Assembly: GCA_036244855.1 (NCBI GenBank) | Contig: BQKZ01000051.1 | Span: 107,807 to 171,806, forward strand | DNA from: Temnopleurus reevesii | Taxonomy: Eukaryota > Echinodermata > Echinoidea > Temnopleuroida > Temnopleuridae | Length of the DNA: 64,000 bases | Reading direction: 5' to 3' | Part shown: piece by piece, positions 1 to 12,511 of the stretch | Layout: the number at the start of each line of letters is the position of its first letter | How positions within the stretch are numbered: position 1 is the first letter of the stretch | Translations under genes and position numbers: made by a program | Notes under the pieces: generated by a model | Databases searched by the model: none | Told to the model about the DNA's origin: nothing | Seen by the model: only the letters and a program-made list of their open reading frames with translations

Positions 1-1105
1 CGTGGTTTTAAGCCTTCCGCGGCAAATTTTCCGAGCACCCTTTTATAAGTGAATATGAATGGCAGTTTCCGATATTAAATGCCCTACAGACCCCATAGAT
101 GTTTGTATAATAGGAGAGTCAACACTCTAAAAGGTAACAAACACAGTTAATGCCTGGTAACTAAAAATTCTGATACATACCATTATCGCCCAATGTGGAG
201 ATATGAGGACAAAGTTTATTAATATAAACCCACTCAGTGTTGAATAGTCATTTGCCAATATATCTATTGAAAGAAAATCTGTTGCTCTGGTAGACAATGT
301 GTTAAAGATATTTAAGTGAAAGGTGTAAATGTTAGGAATGGCAAGGATAATACATGGCGTGCGAAACTGAAAACCCTTTTTCGTGAATTTATCGTATGCT
401 CATTAATCAACCACTATTGAACAATCAATAAATAATTGATATGTCTCTTACACACGGCTTCTAAAATACACATTTTTCGCAATTTCGAATATTTAAAATA
501 AATATAGGCCTATTGGCTATCAAAACATATATCAACAGTCAAAACAATTTCAATGATAAATTATAGAAAGCACTAATATTCGATCTTCCGTTGTTTTTTT
601 TAACTCTTTCAAACAAAAATCCCTCATCTAGCTACATGACATAACATTTCTGAAATTAAAAAGAAGAAATGGAAATCACGTTAGAGAAAAACATCCGTTT
701 GTTAAAATGAGGGAAACTTGCTTTTTAAATTCATAAATTAGATAGTTTTATTTTATTTGAAAATCCACGGACAACGTCAAAAATAGTACATTGTGTATCA
801 ACTCTAGATCCCTAATCCCATCTTATTTTTGAAAAGGAATGAGATTACGATATACCATGATTCAGGCAACTCAAATTTAAACGTATTGGTTACTTAAAGA
901 ACAACATGTATTTTATTCCCTCGGCAATAGAAATGACAGATATTGACATTACGTATCGAATTTGAAATGCTATATCAGCGTTTCTATTTTGTTTCTGTTC
1001 AATAACGGATGCAGTGCCATACCTTATATAATTTTATACTCGACGCTTATATATAAATAATAAAATTATATAACGGTTGCATGACCTGGAGAGGAATATA
1101 TTATT
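1..1105. other. AT-rich DNA, no feature recognised
   Basis: All frames are broken by frequent stops. I see no exon, RNA gene or copy of the repeat families found elsewhere in the window. Confidence 0.5.
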
Positions 1106-1274
1106 AGTGGTTACGAGTGGACGGAAACTTGTAGACGGTGGAAAACTAGTGCGCATCTGATGGGCGCAATGAATGACCAGTGCGCAACTAGTGTACGCAT
1201 CATTGATTGCGCACAACCGATGCGCATTCGTGTTCTTCCGTCTACAAGCTTCCGTCCACCTATTTCGAAAACCC
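1106..1274 (-). repeat. MITE-F copy 1 (foldback element)
   Basis: The ends are inverted copies of one another around GTGGACGGAA...TTGTAGACGG, and the interior repeats short TGCGCA-containing words in both orientations. The right end (TTTCGAAAACCCA) matches the end of a second copy at 7730-7904; the matching left end is missing here. Such short, non-coding inverted-repeat units are typical of non-autonomous DNA transposons. The open frames crossing it are by-products of the repeat. Confidence 0.6.
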
Positions 1275-2607
1275 ACTATTTTTTTTCACGTAGCCATGGT
1301 TACTGAATTAATCAGAATTATCAAGGTGATGGAATTGGGTAAGGGTTTTATTGACAAGAATAAAACCACTTGATTGAAAATATGCGAGCGTGTTTTGATT
1401 ATGTCACTCGTATCTTCGGATTGGTCAAGCTTAAAAACACCATAGCGCTTGAAGTTAACGTCTCCTCAACGTACACGAAATTTAAAAGGTGGTCATTGAA
1501 TAAAGAGGTTATAAGAAATACATGGGAAAGACGCATGACTAATGCCATCGCATAAGCGACGGTCGAACTACTTCAGCGTCGGTCAATCGTCTTCCCTTGA
1601 TATTTCTGCGTGTTATGTCTTCGCTATTACTTCATGTACCATGGACAAACGTCCATATGATTGAGCCGTTGACAATGTTTCGAGTATAATTTTTGTTGGT
1701 ATTGTTATTATTGAGACCAGCGAAACCAGTTGTCGCAACTTGATTGTAGCAAATCCGTAAATAGATACAACGTAAAAAAAAGCTGGTGGAAATACATTGA
1801 CTGTAATGAATTACGAGGCGTTCAGATTCCGTTTGATTTTCGCGTGCAAAGGAAAGATGTATGCGTTGACAGATAAAACTTATCAAAGTAATACACATGC
1901 AAAAATTACTGCTAATGATATTCGCCGCGATAAATCTCCCTAAATGTCGATATGACAAAATAAACTAGGTTGCTGACGGCCCACGGATTTGTATTTATTC
2001 AAGATGAGCAGAGTAGACAAAGAAATTGGACAAAGTAAACAACTACAATTCAAAAAATTATTAAAGCTGACTTTCCGCAAAAAAAAAAAATGTTGAACAT
2101 ATGTCGCATTTGGTTAGTGACTAAAAAGAGCATTTATTTCGTTTCGCTTGATTCAGCAATTGTGAATACTTAAATAGTAGTGGTTAACTTTATCCTGTTT
2201 CTGTCTGTTCTTCTTACAGTGATTTAAAAGCGGAACTTTAGGTAGGTTATATGTATTTAGAACGACAGTGATGGAAACTTAATTCCTAAAATGCCGGCAT
2301 TTTGTTTTAATTCTTTCTCGAGCCTACTGTTATCATGTTGTATGCATCTGTTGCCTTTTGTTACTTTTGGCTTGTGTACTCTCACAAAAAAAGTTGTGGT
2401 GTTATCATATGGGGTGTGTATAGAAAGTTATCTTCCAGGAAAAAGTCCCGAAAAATGACTGAGCTAAAAGGACAAACAAAAGACGGAACTACGACTGTTT
2501 GGGTAGAGTTAACAAACCCATCTCAAGGTGAAGAATGAAAAGAAGAGAGAGAGAAATTAAAAAGCAAACCCCGAAGAACGTCTATCAAAATGTGCAATAG
2601 TGTACAA
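1275..2607. other. AT-rich DNA, no feature recognised
   Basis: Short open frames exist (for example 2335-2538, plus strand) but show no recognisable domain, codon bias or convincing splice sites. Confidence 0.45.
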
Positions 2608-2791
2608 TAAACACGGTATCATCTATTTCCGTAAAATGAAGTCGAAAGCCAATCAAATGCTCCTTTGTAATTCTGTTGAAGTTAGGACAGGGATGCAATT
2701 GTAGTGTCCGCCCATTTTAATATTTGAAGTGCGGATCTATTGTCCCATGACACATTTGATTTTACGAAAATGAGTTAAGTCGTAGTAATAA
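2608..2791 (+). repeat. MITE-D copy 1
   Basis: The left end reads TAAACACGG...CTATTTCCGTAAAAT and the right end is a diverged inverted match (TTTTACGAAAAT...). The core words GCCAATCAAATGCTCC and CTTTGTAAT recur in the other copies at about 6.2, 13.2, 29.0, 31.1, 44.8 and 47.9 kb. The consensus terminal repeat inferred from all copies is close to TAAACACGATATAAACTATT. The element is non-coding and diverged. Confidence 0.6.
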
Positions 2792-4954
2792 AACTTAAAA
2801 GGGTTTCAGATGTGGCAATGAACAAAGTCGCAGCCTATGTTATTCGTGTGTATACATGGTCCCAATACAGTTGTCCTGTATAAACAATCAATAAGATGGA
2901 ATAATAAAACAAATAAAAATGATAGACAAACCAGTGCAGAAATAATTGATCGTTACCAAGAATTTGACAATCGACAGACATACACCCCCCCCCCCCCCCG
3001 CTCATAAAATATGTTAACTTCATCGTCAAATTCGTCATATGCATTTGCGAGACCACTTTGATTGTTTTTGCGAGACTTTGCGTAATGAGATTTCAATCCG
3101 TAAATGGAAGAAATGACGATCAGATGACACCCCACTAATCTATCGAAAACATTCATTATTCTCTATTGAAATATAGGCTGAGAAGAGCATGCTACAATTT
3201 TACAGAATTATATTCTCCTAATTGACTGCTGTATGATAGTGGCTTATCATAGCGCTTCAAAAAATAAAATGTATTGCTGATCACAAAGTAGATGCAGTAA
3301 AGAGATACAAGATATGGGCAAAGTAAACAATACCCACTTAATCATAAACGTTAGCTACCTTCAACGTTTATATTATGTATCAGAATATGCTAAAGGATTG
3401 CAAATCTTACACATCGAAAACAAAATATATTGCTCATTACATGAATACACTTTGATCAGAAGGGAAGAAAGGATTTGGAAAAATTAAACAACCGCCATTA
3501 AGCTGTAACGAATAGCTAAAGTCACATCAAAGAAAGTTCGACCGAAAAATGTCGAACAGTTGTTGAGCATTTTCAATAAATGAATGAATCGGTTCCTCCT
3601 TCTCACAGTGCATAAACGTGCGGCGGTATGCATCCTATTTCCAGTTATATTGCATGAATACCATTAAGAACATTGCAAAATATCAGGTAACAAGAATTAA
3701 AAAAAAAATACATAAAAAAAACGTAAGCTGCAATTTACGTTAAATTTGAACAGTGAGAGGGCACAATCTCCGAAACATTTGCAAACATGTGCCTAACAAT
3801 GGGCAACATAGTACCTGCGCAAATACTGGTTAAATCTTAACCCACTGAGCAAAATTACATCATTACTTAGAATTGATTTCTTGAAAAGCTTATGCACCTA
3901 ATCGATGCAATTCTAAGGCCAGGGTAACAATGCTGCAAGTGTAGATTGATTAGGGACTTCTCGTGAAGGAGGCTGTAAGCGATTATAAAAGCCGTTCATT
4001 GCAATTAATACATAATGTCACTCGGTTTTGGGAAAAAAACGTTGAACATAGTTTCATGGGTGTCTTTAAATTCTGAGAAAAGTTGAGGAAAAATGAAACA
4101 TCATCCTATCACCCAATACAATGTACTAAGAATCGCTGGAGACCACAATCAAAGACATAACAATAAAAAAAAGAAGGAACAACAGGAAACAAAAATAAAA
4201 CAATTATAGCATGCATATAAATGCCATCCTCCGAATACAACCCCTCGACAGGGATACCAATAAATCAAAATAATCTCATTCTGCAAGTTACCATGGCAAC
4301 TGAATAATGCATATACACTGATTGTCAATTTAATCCTTTTCTTCGACTTCATCATGCGTGCAATGAAGTTTTCCAACGCATTTCCAGATAAAAAGTTAAA
4401 GACGTTATCGCCGTACCGAAATTTTAATTTAATTTCCAACAGATATGAAATGTCTCAATATATGATGAATTCGATAGCATAGTAACATGTTACAAAGAAC
4501 ATACTCATAAACTGTACGAATTCCAGGAGACTCTGTGTACTATTACTCTAAAAATAAACGCAACTTAATTATTAAAATCATGACAAATAATATAGTAAAG
4601 AAATAAAGGAAGTCCATTGAAATGTTTTGATTGTAGATACAAAAAAAAACCACAAAGTTGGATCTGATTACAAACATTTTAAGTTACACAAATGCAATAG
4701 CTTCACAGGATATATGCATATGTTCCTTTATTTCAGTCCATTGCAAATTATGAATTATGAACATGGACCCTTGATGTTCTAATCCCTCCGAAAAAAAATA
4801 TATCCCAGCAGATTAAACAAAAATTCGCAAAATTGCACATCGCAGCATGTTAGCCTCCCTTTTGATGCAATTATATTACATTATTTGATCAGAAAAGTAC
4901 AATTTGGCTCCTTTTCCTCAGTGTGCACGATTTTACAAGTGTTTTTACAAGAGT
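2792..4954. other. AT-rich DNA with one C homopolymer
   Basis: A run of 15 C lies at 2985-2999. Nothing else is recognised in this stretch, and the open frames across it are short and without domain signatures. Confidence 0.45.
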
Positions 4955-5260
4955 GGAGGCGCCGTGGTGTAGTGGTCGTGATTCTCGCCTTTCAACTAGA
5001 GGGTCGTAGGTTCGAATCCTACCCATGGCGTCAATTTCCTTCAGCAAGAAATTCATCCACATGGTGCTGCACTCAGCCCAGGTGAGGTGAATGGTACCTG
5101 GCAGGAATATGTATTTTTTGAAATGCCAAGTGCGCCGTGAATGGCGGCCGGGCTAAAGCCAGGGTAATAATAATGTAAAGCGCCTTGAGCACTCAGCAGA
5201 GTGGATACATGCGCTATATAAATTGCATCTATTATTATTATTATTATAATTATTATTTTT
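4955..5260 (+). mobile_element. tRNA-derived SINE, family S1 (full length)
   Basis: The first ~78 bases resemble a tRNA: an A-box-like GTGGTGTAGTGGTCGTGA, then a B box GGTTCGAATCC followed by TACCCATGGCG. A conserved body follows (CTTCAGCAAGAAATTCATCC, CTGCACTCAGCCCAGGTGAG, ACCTGGCAGGAAT, GCTAAAGCCAGGGTAATAAT). It ends with CGCTATATAAATTGCATCT and an (ATT)n tail. This is the layout of a polymerase III retroposon mobilised by a partner LINE. Many copies recur in both orientations. No clear target-site duplication could be delimited. Confidence 0.85.
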
Positions 5261-5523
5261 AAATCGTGTTACCAGTTCGAACCTATGCCATTTAAAGGGG
5301 TCCCATCATTTCAAGCCAGCCACTCCATCGACTGCGCTGCTCGCTGCTTTTGACCGATAGACAGACTTATGAACCATCAATTTGCGGAGCGCCGTAATGG
5401 CTACCAGCTAGTGTAATGCTTTCATCGCCATGAGCACCGATAAGGCGGACCTGTGCGCTATACAGGTAGCCACCATTATTAGTATTATTGTATTATTGTT
5501 TCGTGGAATTGCCCAACACGTAC
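5261..5523 (+). repeat. Diverged S1-like repeat with CGTGGAATTGCCCAA flank
   Basis: The part at about 5385-5500 has S1-type tail features: GGAGCGCC, GCGGACCTGTGCGCTATAC and an ATT-rich end. It continues into TTTCGTGGAATTGCCCAAC. The same tail plus flank occurs inverted at about 8398-8480, so the repeated unit is longer than the SINE tail alone. Confidence 0.5.
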
Positions 5524-6159
5524 ATTTATCCACTCATGGTTTACTATAATTCTAATGTCCCAATGTCCATCGCTCATAAATATTGAATACACAGCTCAGT
5601 TGGTAAATTTATACTTGGAATGATGCAGTCCTTCGTGCGGGTTCAAGTCCCACAACTGCCGCATTTCTTTATTTTTTAAATAGTTTTTTTTTCTTTTTTG
5701 TAAAGCATTGCACCCTTGAAGGTTCTTTCAATGTTGCAAGTAGACATAATAAAAAAGAACTTTAAATGAGTGCGCGCAAGCTAGGGGTAAGAGTGTGTGT
5801 GTGTGTGTATGTGTGTGTGCGTGTGTATATGTGTGTGTCAATACATAGGTGCGTATATGGCACTGTGCAATGTAGTCAAACTCAAATTTGCTCTCTTTAC
5901 CCTCAAAATTACAATTTTTCGACCCGGAATATATGGCAAAATCCGGACGCGATTGGAATGGAAATTATTAGTAATCTTTGGTCGACATTGTATGCAATTC
6001 ATCATGGTTGAGATTTATTACAGCTGTATCAAGACCGAGAGTCTTTTTGGACTGTAATTATAGAATTATAGAAGTGCGTTTTTTGATTGATGGAGGTGGC
6101 TTATTTAGCACGCTTGTTTATTCAGCTACGATTGTCTACCAGTAGCCCTGTTCAGACTG
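5524..6159. other. AT-rich DNA with a TG microsatellite
   Basis: An interrupted (TG)n tract spans roughly 5792-5840. The two overlapping open frames there are produced by the microsatellite. Nothing else is recognised. Confidence 0.5.
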
Positions 6160-6365
6160 TTAACTATTTCCGCAAAATAAAATGAGGTAGGATGTTAACT
6201 ATTTCCGCAAAATAAAATGGGGCATATATAATAGAACCTCACGCCTTGTATTAAACTGTGAGGACACAACAATAACAAGACGGTTCCAATTATAATAGCA
6301 TTACGAAGGAGCATTGAATTGGCGTTTGACTTATTTTTTCAAAAAAAAAATCATGTCATGTTATC
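6160..6365 (-). repeat. MITE-D copy 2 with duplicated end
   Basis: This is the reverse orientation of the copy at 2608: TTAACTATTTCCGCAAAATA at the left, GGAGCATTGAATTGGCG near the right. The terminal ~26 bases occur twice in tandem, at 6159-6184 and 6193-6218, so the end of the element has been duplicated locally. Confidence 0.6.
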
Positions 6366-6899
6366 AATAATGATGTGTTTAAATGTTATAGCTTTTTATC
6401 GCCCTCGAAATTATTTAAGACCATATTTTATAAATCATTCATGCTAATATATTCTTTCTTATTCTGGAAGTTTTGATTTCATTCGTAACAATCACAGTCG
6501 ACCGGATGTAAGGGTCAAGCAATGTCAACATATGTACTGACCTTTCCTTGTTTGTTCAGAAATCGCTGCGGCAAAAAGCGAGAACCATCACGTCATTTCA
6601 GAATATAATGTGAACGTTCCCACTTATATGGTTATGAACTTTCCATTTGCGAATTTTCAGCAACCTTTATTAGAAAATCACATCTTATTTGTATCCTCGT
6701 GCATTGACATTGTCACTTACTGTGTTATGCCGTGATGCATTAACATGATTACTATAAAGTATGACCAACACATTTCCTAACATCTAAATTTCCATTAGAT
6801 GCAAAGGAATTAGTTCTATATTTGATTTCCATTATGCTGAGACTAACCTGTTTCATTTCATTTGATCTCCACGTATCAAGTGCATCACGAGTCGTTGAT
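6366..6899. other. AT-rich DNA, no feature recognised
   Basis: No exon, RNA gene or repeat family identified. Confidence 0.45.
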
Positions 6900-7283
6900 T
6901 TTAAGGCCGACTCACACCTATGCGTTTTAGCCTGCGTTGGCCGAGCGTTTTTAGAAATCAAAGACGCTCCCTGAACGCATAAGGACGCAGATTATACGGT
7001 GAACTGACGTTCGGCGCATGCTCCTCGAGCGCAAACCGAACTGCAGTCCACCGTGTGATCGGTGAATACTGTGCGCACGGGGAACGTTTTTTCCCCGAAA
7101 CAGCGACACGAAATAAATTTCAATGATAGCATAACAAAGAAAACACATTTTTTTTAAGGAGAACATGTTTCGAAGAGGCCGCGCTTCATCTTCACCTTAA
7201 ATGTTACCACAACGTTTTTAATTTCAAAACGCTGGGCCGAGGCAAGATTAAAAAAAATAAAATAAAAGTTTGATTCAGCCTTA
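6900..7283. repeat. MITE-B copy 1, interrupted
   Basis: It starts TTAAGGCCGACTCACACCTA and contains the inverted internal pair GAGCGTTTTTAGAAATCAAA / CAAAACGCTGGGCCGAGGCA shared with the copies at 10177, 49028, 51573 and 59584. Relative to those it carries about 130 extra bases near 7091-7220, and its right terminal inverted repeat is degraded. The family is non-coding, about 210-255 bp when intact, and nearly palindromic. Confidence 0.6.
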
Positions 7284-7729
7284 AGACTGTTGAGTTCACA
7301 CATTTGCGGTTTTAGCAGGATGATCGACAAAATTACAAGTTTCCATTCCGTTTTGTATAAATAACCTATTCAAATGTGAATGGGGAGAGATGCACGTTCA
7401 TATCAACATTTTCATGGAGTGCTCTCTATGCGTTCTGCGTGTATACTGCGATGACCTAATCATCATTCAAAGTGACCGTTGTACAATAGTAGGTTGGCAT
7501 ATTGGATTATACTATCCTTCCGGTACTCTCAACAGTGAGAGTCGGTGTAAATGTTTGAAAAGATCGATATTCCATATTACCTTTTAACATATAGGGACGT
7601 TTCATTCGAACAACTTGCAATTTAAGCTCAACGATACCAGCGTATCTTGAGGCAAGTAGCGGTATCGCGAGTGTCAATGCCCATTATATCACGACTATAA
7701 TGTCATGAACGGGTAATATTATTCAATAC
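7284..7729. other. AT-rich DNA, no feature recognised
   Basis: The plus-strand frame at 7390-7587 has no recognisable domain. Confidence 0.45.
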
Positions 7730-7904
7730 TGGGTTTTCAAAATTGGTGAACGGTGGCTTGTGGACGGTAGAAAGCAGATGCACATCTGATATGCGCATTC
7801 AAAGATGCGCAGATCACTTGCGCGCTTGTTATGCAATGCGCAGATCAAATGCGCACCCGTCGTATACCGTCCACAGGCCGCCGTACACCAATTTCGAAAA
7901 CCCA
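7730..7904 (+). repeat. MITE-F copy 2 (foldback element)
   Basis: Its terminal inverted repeats are TGGGTTTTCAAAATTGGTGA at the left and the complement, ending ATTTCGAAAACCCA, at the right. A second inverted pair, GTGGACGGTA / TACCGTCCAC, lies inside. The interior is made of TGCGCA words in both orientations, so one strand can fold into a long hairpin. It is the best preserved copy of this family in the window. Confidence 0.65.
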
Positions 7905-8397
7905 CTTCTTTTGTCCTTGGCCCGAATTCTGAGAAATGTGTTACTATTTATGTTACGTAAAATGTGTTATTTGTCATAACAAATCAAAATTACGATGCGC
8001 AATTGGTCAATACTTACAGCATAATACGCACCATCTGCAGTGGTTGCACAATGTGAACAGAGACATCTGCGCATCCATCAATAAGAATTGCTTATTCCAC
8101 GCAATTGGCGTTTGTTATGACAGTTCGCATTGTTTTTCTTAACACAGAAGATAACACAGTTTTCAGAATTTAGGCCCTGTATAAACGAACAATTGTCTAT
8201 AGTATCCTGAAAGAAGGTAACTGATTGTAGTCCATGTTCATTCAAAATAAGCATTAAAATATCATTGGGTCACCTTTTGACTGATCCAAGTCACGCGGTT
8301 ACACTTTAAAAGAGCTTTGCATAATTGTAGGTATTAATCATTTTTAATTTTCAAAATATGATTGCAAATCCGTTTACGCAATACATTTACATGTTGG
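7905..8397. other. AT-rich DNA, no feature recognised
   Basis: No supported feature. Confidence 0.45.
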
Positions 8398-8632
8398 GCA
8401 ATTCCACGAAAGATACATGTCCGTTATAATAATATTAATAATGGTGGCTACCTGTATAGCGCACATGTCCGCCTTATTGGTGGTCATGGCGCCGAAAGCT
8501 TTACACTCACTATTACCCGGATCTAACTAGCAACCATTAGGGCGCTCCGCATTACAAGGAATTTCTTCCTGCCGACCCCATTTACCTCACCTGGGTCGAG
8601 TGCAGCACAATGCGGATAACTTTCTTGCTAAA
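8398..8632 (-). mobile_element. S1-like SINE, minus strand, 5' truncated
   Basis: Read on the minus strand, the body words CTGCACTCGACCCAGGTGAG, GGCAGGAAGAAATTCCTTG and GCGCTATACAGGTAGCC are present with an ATT-rich tail, but the tRNA-like head is missing. The far end (GGGCAATTCCACGAAAG) matches the unusual flank of the repeat at 5261-5523. Confidence 0.6.
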
Positions 8633-8982
8633 AAGCTGAATCTTTTGAAAACTATCCATTGCAACTCATTAAAATTTTATACGTAATAACACATAAATTA
8701 TTCCTAACGCATCGATTGAATTCTAAAGAATATCATCTTGCTCGCTCTTCTAATCATTCCATTGACTAATGAAACCGGGTAGTCCCTACACAAAGTATAT
8801 AGGAATTACAGAATGCAGTAGTCAACGGGTTGAGATGACTGTTCAAATGTATATATATAATGTATGACAGGGACAAAACAATATGGACGTTTCACCTTTT
8901 GCGGAACTAGTTTATAAGGTGAGCTGAGACGGTTGAACCTTTGGTCACATTGGACACTACATGAACAAAAAGTTATCAAACC
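8633..8982. other. AT-rich DNA, no feature recognised
   Basis: No supported feature. Confidence 0.4.
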
Positions 8983-9155
8983 CGGGAGGTGTTTCACCAA
9001 GATAAGAAAGACTTTACGCACGACTTTACGTTCGACTGGTATCCCTTCTTGTGCACAATGGTTCACAATAATAAGCACATTCCGCACAAGAACTGATACC
9101 AGTCGAACTTAAAGTCGTGCGTGACTTAAAGAACGACTTGGTGAAACACCTCCCC
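8983..9155 (+). repeat. MITE-C copy 1
   Basis: Terminal inverted repeats: GGAGGTGTTTCACCAAG at the left and CTTGGTGAAACACCTCC at the right. Subterminal pairs (CGACTTTACG / CTTAAAGTCG; GACTGGTATC / GATACCAGTC) make the whole element nearly self-complementary. Two further copies lie at 15901 and 29181. It is non-coding and about 170 bp. Confidence 0.75.
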
Positions 9156-10176
9156 GTAGCATGACCTAGTGACTGCGGCAACAGACAAGACAGAGAACAA
9201 ATGACAGTGATACTGAGAAAGAGGGGATGCCCCCTAACGCATGGGGCAATTCAAGCGACAAAGTCGGACGTATCAATCTACAATGACACTAACACTATCA
9301 CTTCAGGCGCTCATCTACTTTCCAAAATTCTGACATATTCAGGCCGGGCCAAGAAATAAGCGATAAAGGGCAATTAAATCACGTCTACGCGACTTAAAAT
9401 TCAGTCGCGAAACCCTTTAAGCAGTTTTTCTCGAACGTCCCTTCTAAGACACCATACAATTACCGTCCTGGTCGTGATGAAATTATCGGCAGGTGGACAA
9501 ATTGCCAGAAATCACGTTTAAGGTATTTAAACGAGCTGGAAATTAGATGGGGCAATTAGTATGACAATCTTTATCTTATAACTGTCTTTTCAAAGGGCTT
9601 GGAGAAAGTTTTGATGGTGGTAATAAATTCGAAAAACACGCTCGAAGGAAGTCCCCTCCGCAACCGCTTTTTTTTCAATATAAAGCGGTCTCTGTACTGT
9701 CTACTGTTAAAGACTTTATAAGAAGTTTCCTCATGATAATGGTTGAAAAAAATAAGGAAGAAATACATTTAAAGAAGAGCTCGTTTGCAACAGGGGTAAG
9801 ATCAGCTTTCATATCCAATGAAAATCACTAACCCATTAAATTCTGAATTTTCATACTCCCATGTGCTTTGTGTAAATGTTTCAGTGTACGATGAGTTAAT
9901 GTCACACCATTATTTAGCTCGTCCTGCGCATATGAAATGTAGTTCAACATTGAGATTTGTCCATAGATGCATGTACAAACCTGTGCATTAATTCCATTTT
10001 TTATCCTAGAGTCTCTAAACGAATGTAACCCCATTTGACAACATTCTCTTCACACATTAAACACATTAACCTTTTGAGTTAATTAAAATCGAGAATGTCA
10101 GGTCATCTGACATACATCAAAACAAATATCACACCATAGAGTGTTTGTTATAAAGGACAATTCACTGACATTATGT
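9156..10176. other. AT-rich DNA, no feature recognised
   Basis: Short minus-strand frames at 9571-9768 and 9828-10034 show no recognisable family. Confidence 0.45.
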
Positions 10177-10417
10177 AAAGGCTGACTCACACCGTTGCGT
10201 TTTTAGCAAAAGCCGATCCAGCGTTGTTGACAATTGAACACGCTCTCCGGGCGCACTGTATACGTTGATCATACGGTGTACTGACGCTCAAGGAGCGTGC
10301 GCCCAACGTCAGTCAATCTCATGACCTGCGTCTTTGCGCCTTACGGTAACGTTTTGATGAAAAAAATAACGCTTGGCCAACGTAGGCTAAAAACACAAAG
10401 ACGTGAGTCCGCCTTCT
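10177..10417. repeat. MITE-B copy 2 (intact)
   Basis: The ends are TAAAGGCTGACTCACACC and the inverted counterpart GACGTGAGTCCGCCTT. The middle contains GGAGCGTGCGCCCAACGTCA. This ~241 bp copy has both terminal repeats and serves as the reference for the family. Confidence 0.65.
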
Positions 10418-10639
10418 ATACGATTTTGTTGGTCTTTTGATTTTCCGTAAAATTGGTATATCAGCGCATATCCCCTTCCCAATGAGTATTGATTTGGTTC
10501 AGTTGAGTGTAATGAAGTACAAATTAGAATCATTTTCAGCGAAACACACGTGTGCTGTCTCACGACATCCCAATTAATCACCGGGGCTACTGTTTTCAGG
10601 ATAAGTAATTGTTAATATTTGTTTTGTTTTACCATTATC

Positions 10640-10830
10640 ATTATCTTTGGTAGTAGTACTGTTATTACTATTCTCATTATTGATATTATTATCATTGGTA
10701 GCAGTATATAGTAGTAGAAGTAGTATAGTAGTAGTATTAGTAGTAGAAGTAGTAGTGGTGGTAATGGTAGTATAAGTAATAGCAAATCGTATCAGTGAAA
10801 ACGATAGTAGTAGTATACTAAAAGTTGTAC
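10640..10830. repeat. Degenerate AGT/GTA trinucleotide tract
   Basis: The plus strand is dominated by TAGTAGTAG-type words mixed with TATTATT. A minus-strand frame of 121 codons (10574-10939) exists only because the tract translates into Thr/Asn-rich low-complexity sequence. Confidence 0.75.
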
Positions 10831-11689
10831 TATTTATATTGCTTTTATTACCTTTATAATTGCTATCATTACCAATATTGTATTGTATTAATCTCCTCAA
10901 TTTAGGAAAACGCGCACAATTATGAACCAACAAACACAATTATTTTTTGATAAACCATTTTCATAAGTACTACTAAAAAAATGATGATAATTTATGCTCC
11001 TACGACTACTACTATTCTATCAATGTTTCAGTTACGGGATTTCGTTTTGCAACTGGTGTTCGTAATAAATATATCTAGATTATGATGAAAATGTGTTTTG
11101 CAACCGTCAAGACCTCGCTTTGTGAAGGGCAATTCAGTTCGATATATTACATACGCAACCAGCAGAAATGATAATCCTAAACAAACGATATTACATTACT
11201 TGAAATCAAATTCATGTCTGCAAAAGTACAACTTCTTTGAATTGGCAATGTAGAGAATCATGTAATATCGAAATATTACAGCGCCAGGGAGATAATATTG
11301 TCTCGAACAAACATTTTATTATTTTCCCCTTAGGCGCAAACATTTGGCGACCTATGTAATGTATTTTCGTATTCCGCCTTCATCCACTGATGAAAGTCAA
11401 TAAAGAAATGAAGGTATATGTAGTTATATATATATGACTACAGTATTGTGGCACAAAATGATAGTGCAGACTGATTAATGTAAAAAAAAAAAGGCTCAGA
11501 TTGAACACGATTCAATACGATTCTTTGTCCAGTGGATCTTAATTAGGTGTCCCTGATATAAAAAAAGAGATAAAACAAACCCACAAAGTACTCGACAGAT
11601 CTAAGATTCTTGCTGAATCATTCGCATCGGGGTTTCGCTGTGTCTCGGGTTGTAGATGCAGCACTTAAACTTATCTAACAGTTTTGGGA
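10831..11689. other. AT-rich DNA, no feature recognised
   Basis: No supported feature. Confidence 0.4.
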
Positions 11690-11900
11690 ATGGTGGCGCT
11701 TCAGATATTTAATTATTTTGTGAGCTTCAGTAAAAACGATTTTTACCAAAACGCAGATTTTCAATAGCAACTTATAGTATTTTCATGTTTTGTTTCAATT
11801 AAAACAACTCAGAAATGGCTTAATCAATAAAAATAAATGACGCCGTGTGTCACTTTTTTCATCATCACATAGCCTCACGTGCAAAATCAATACGAATTCC
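11690..11900 (+). repeat. Diverged direct repeat, copy 1 (partner near 14240-14450)
   Basis: GCTTCAGATATTTAATTA, CAGAAATGGCTTAATCA and the later GCGTGCAAAA/ACGTGCAAAA words appear in the same order here and at about 14.24-14.45 kb, with intervening divergence. This looks like an old duplicated or dispersed non-coding repeat. Confidence 0.5.
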
Positions 11901-12511
11901 TACTCCAGCATACATAACACCACTGGAAGCTACTTTCACCTTGCCCCATGTTCACTGGTGGTCTATTCATCTAGCGCTTCGTAAAAGTAACGGTTTATTG
12001 GCATTTTGAAACTGAAATAAGCCATAATGAGTGCGGAACTCCTCTCCTAAGTCCGTGCACAAGATTGATTATGCATCTAAAGCAATCATCATTTCTTCAT
12101 CATGAACACCACTAATATATACCTTTAAGGAGTATTTTGTTAGTAGAAAATGCATACTTTGGGGATGACGCTAAATATAAATCTTAAAAAAAAAACACGT
12201 TTAATAGTATTTAAGTTGGCAGCCTCTGAACTGGTCCATTTAGCGGAATATCCTACCCCTTACGTGCCTAAGTGGTGCAGCTTTTGGGGTCAAGAATGGT
12301 TCGAAGTCGGAAAAGCAATCGTTTGGTCCCGTGACATTTGCTGGCACCTTATTAGGGAAAATTTGATCTATGATCAATGTTTTCCAGTCATGGTTATGCG
12401 TTAGCTTGGAATAATGCATGCTTAGCCGAGTAGGGGGTTTAGTAAATGACATTCCGCAGGGTACATAACATACAAAATAATTTAACTTTCATTATATATT
12501 ATGAAACTGCG
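11901..12511. other. No feature recognised
   Basis: Overlapping frames on both strands (12150-12404 plus, 12240-12452 minus) have no recognisable domains. Confidence 0.4.

Noticed and set aside
4955..5035. A tRNA gene
   Set aside because: The tRNA-like head is continuous with a SINE body and (ATT)n tail repeated many times in the window, and the arms do not form a clean functional cloverleaf.
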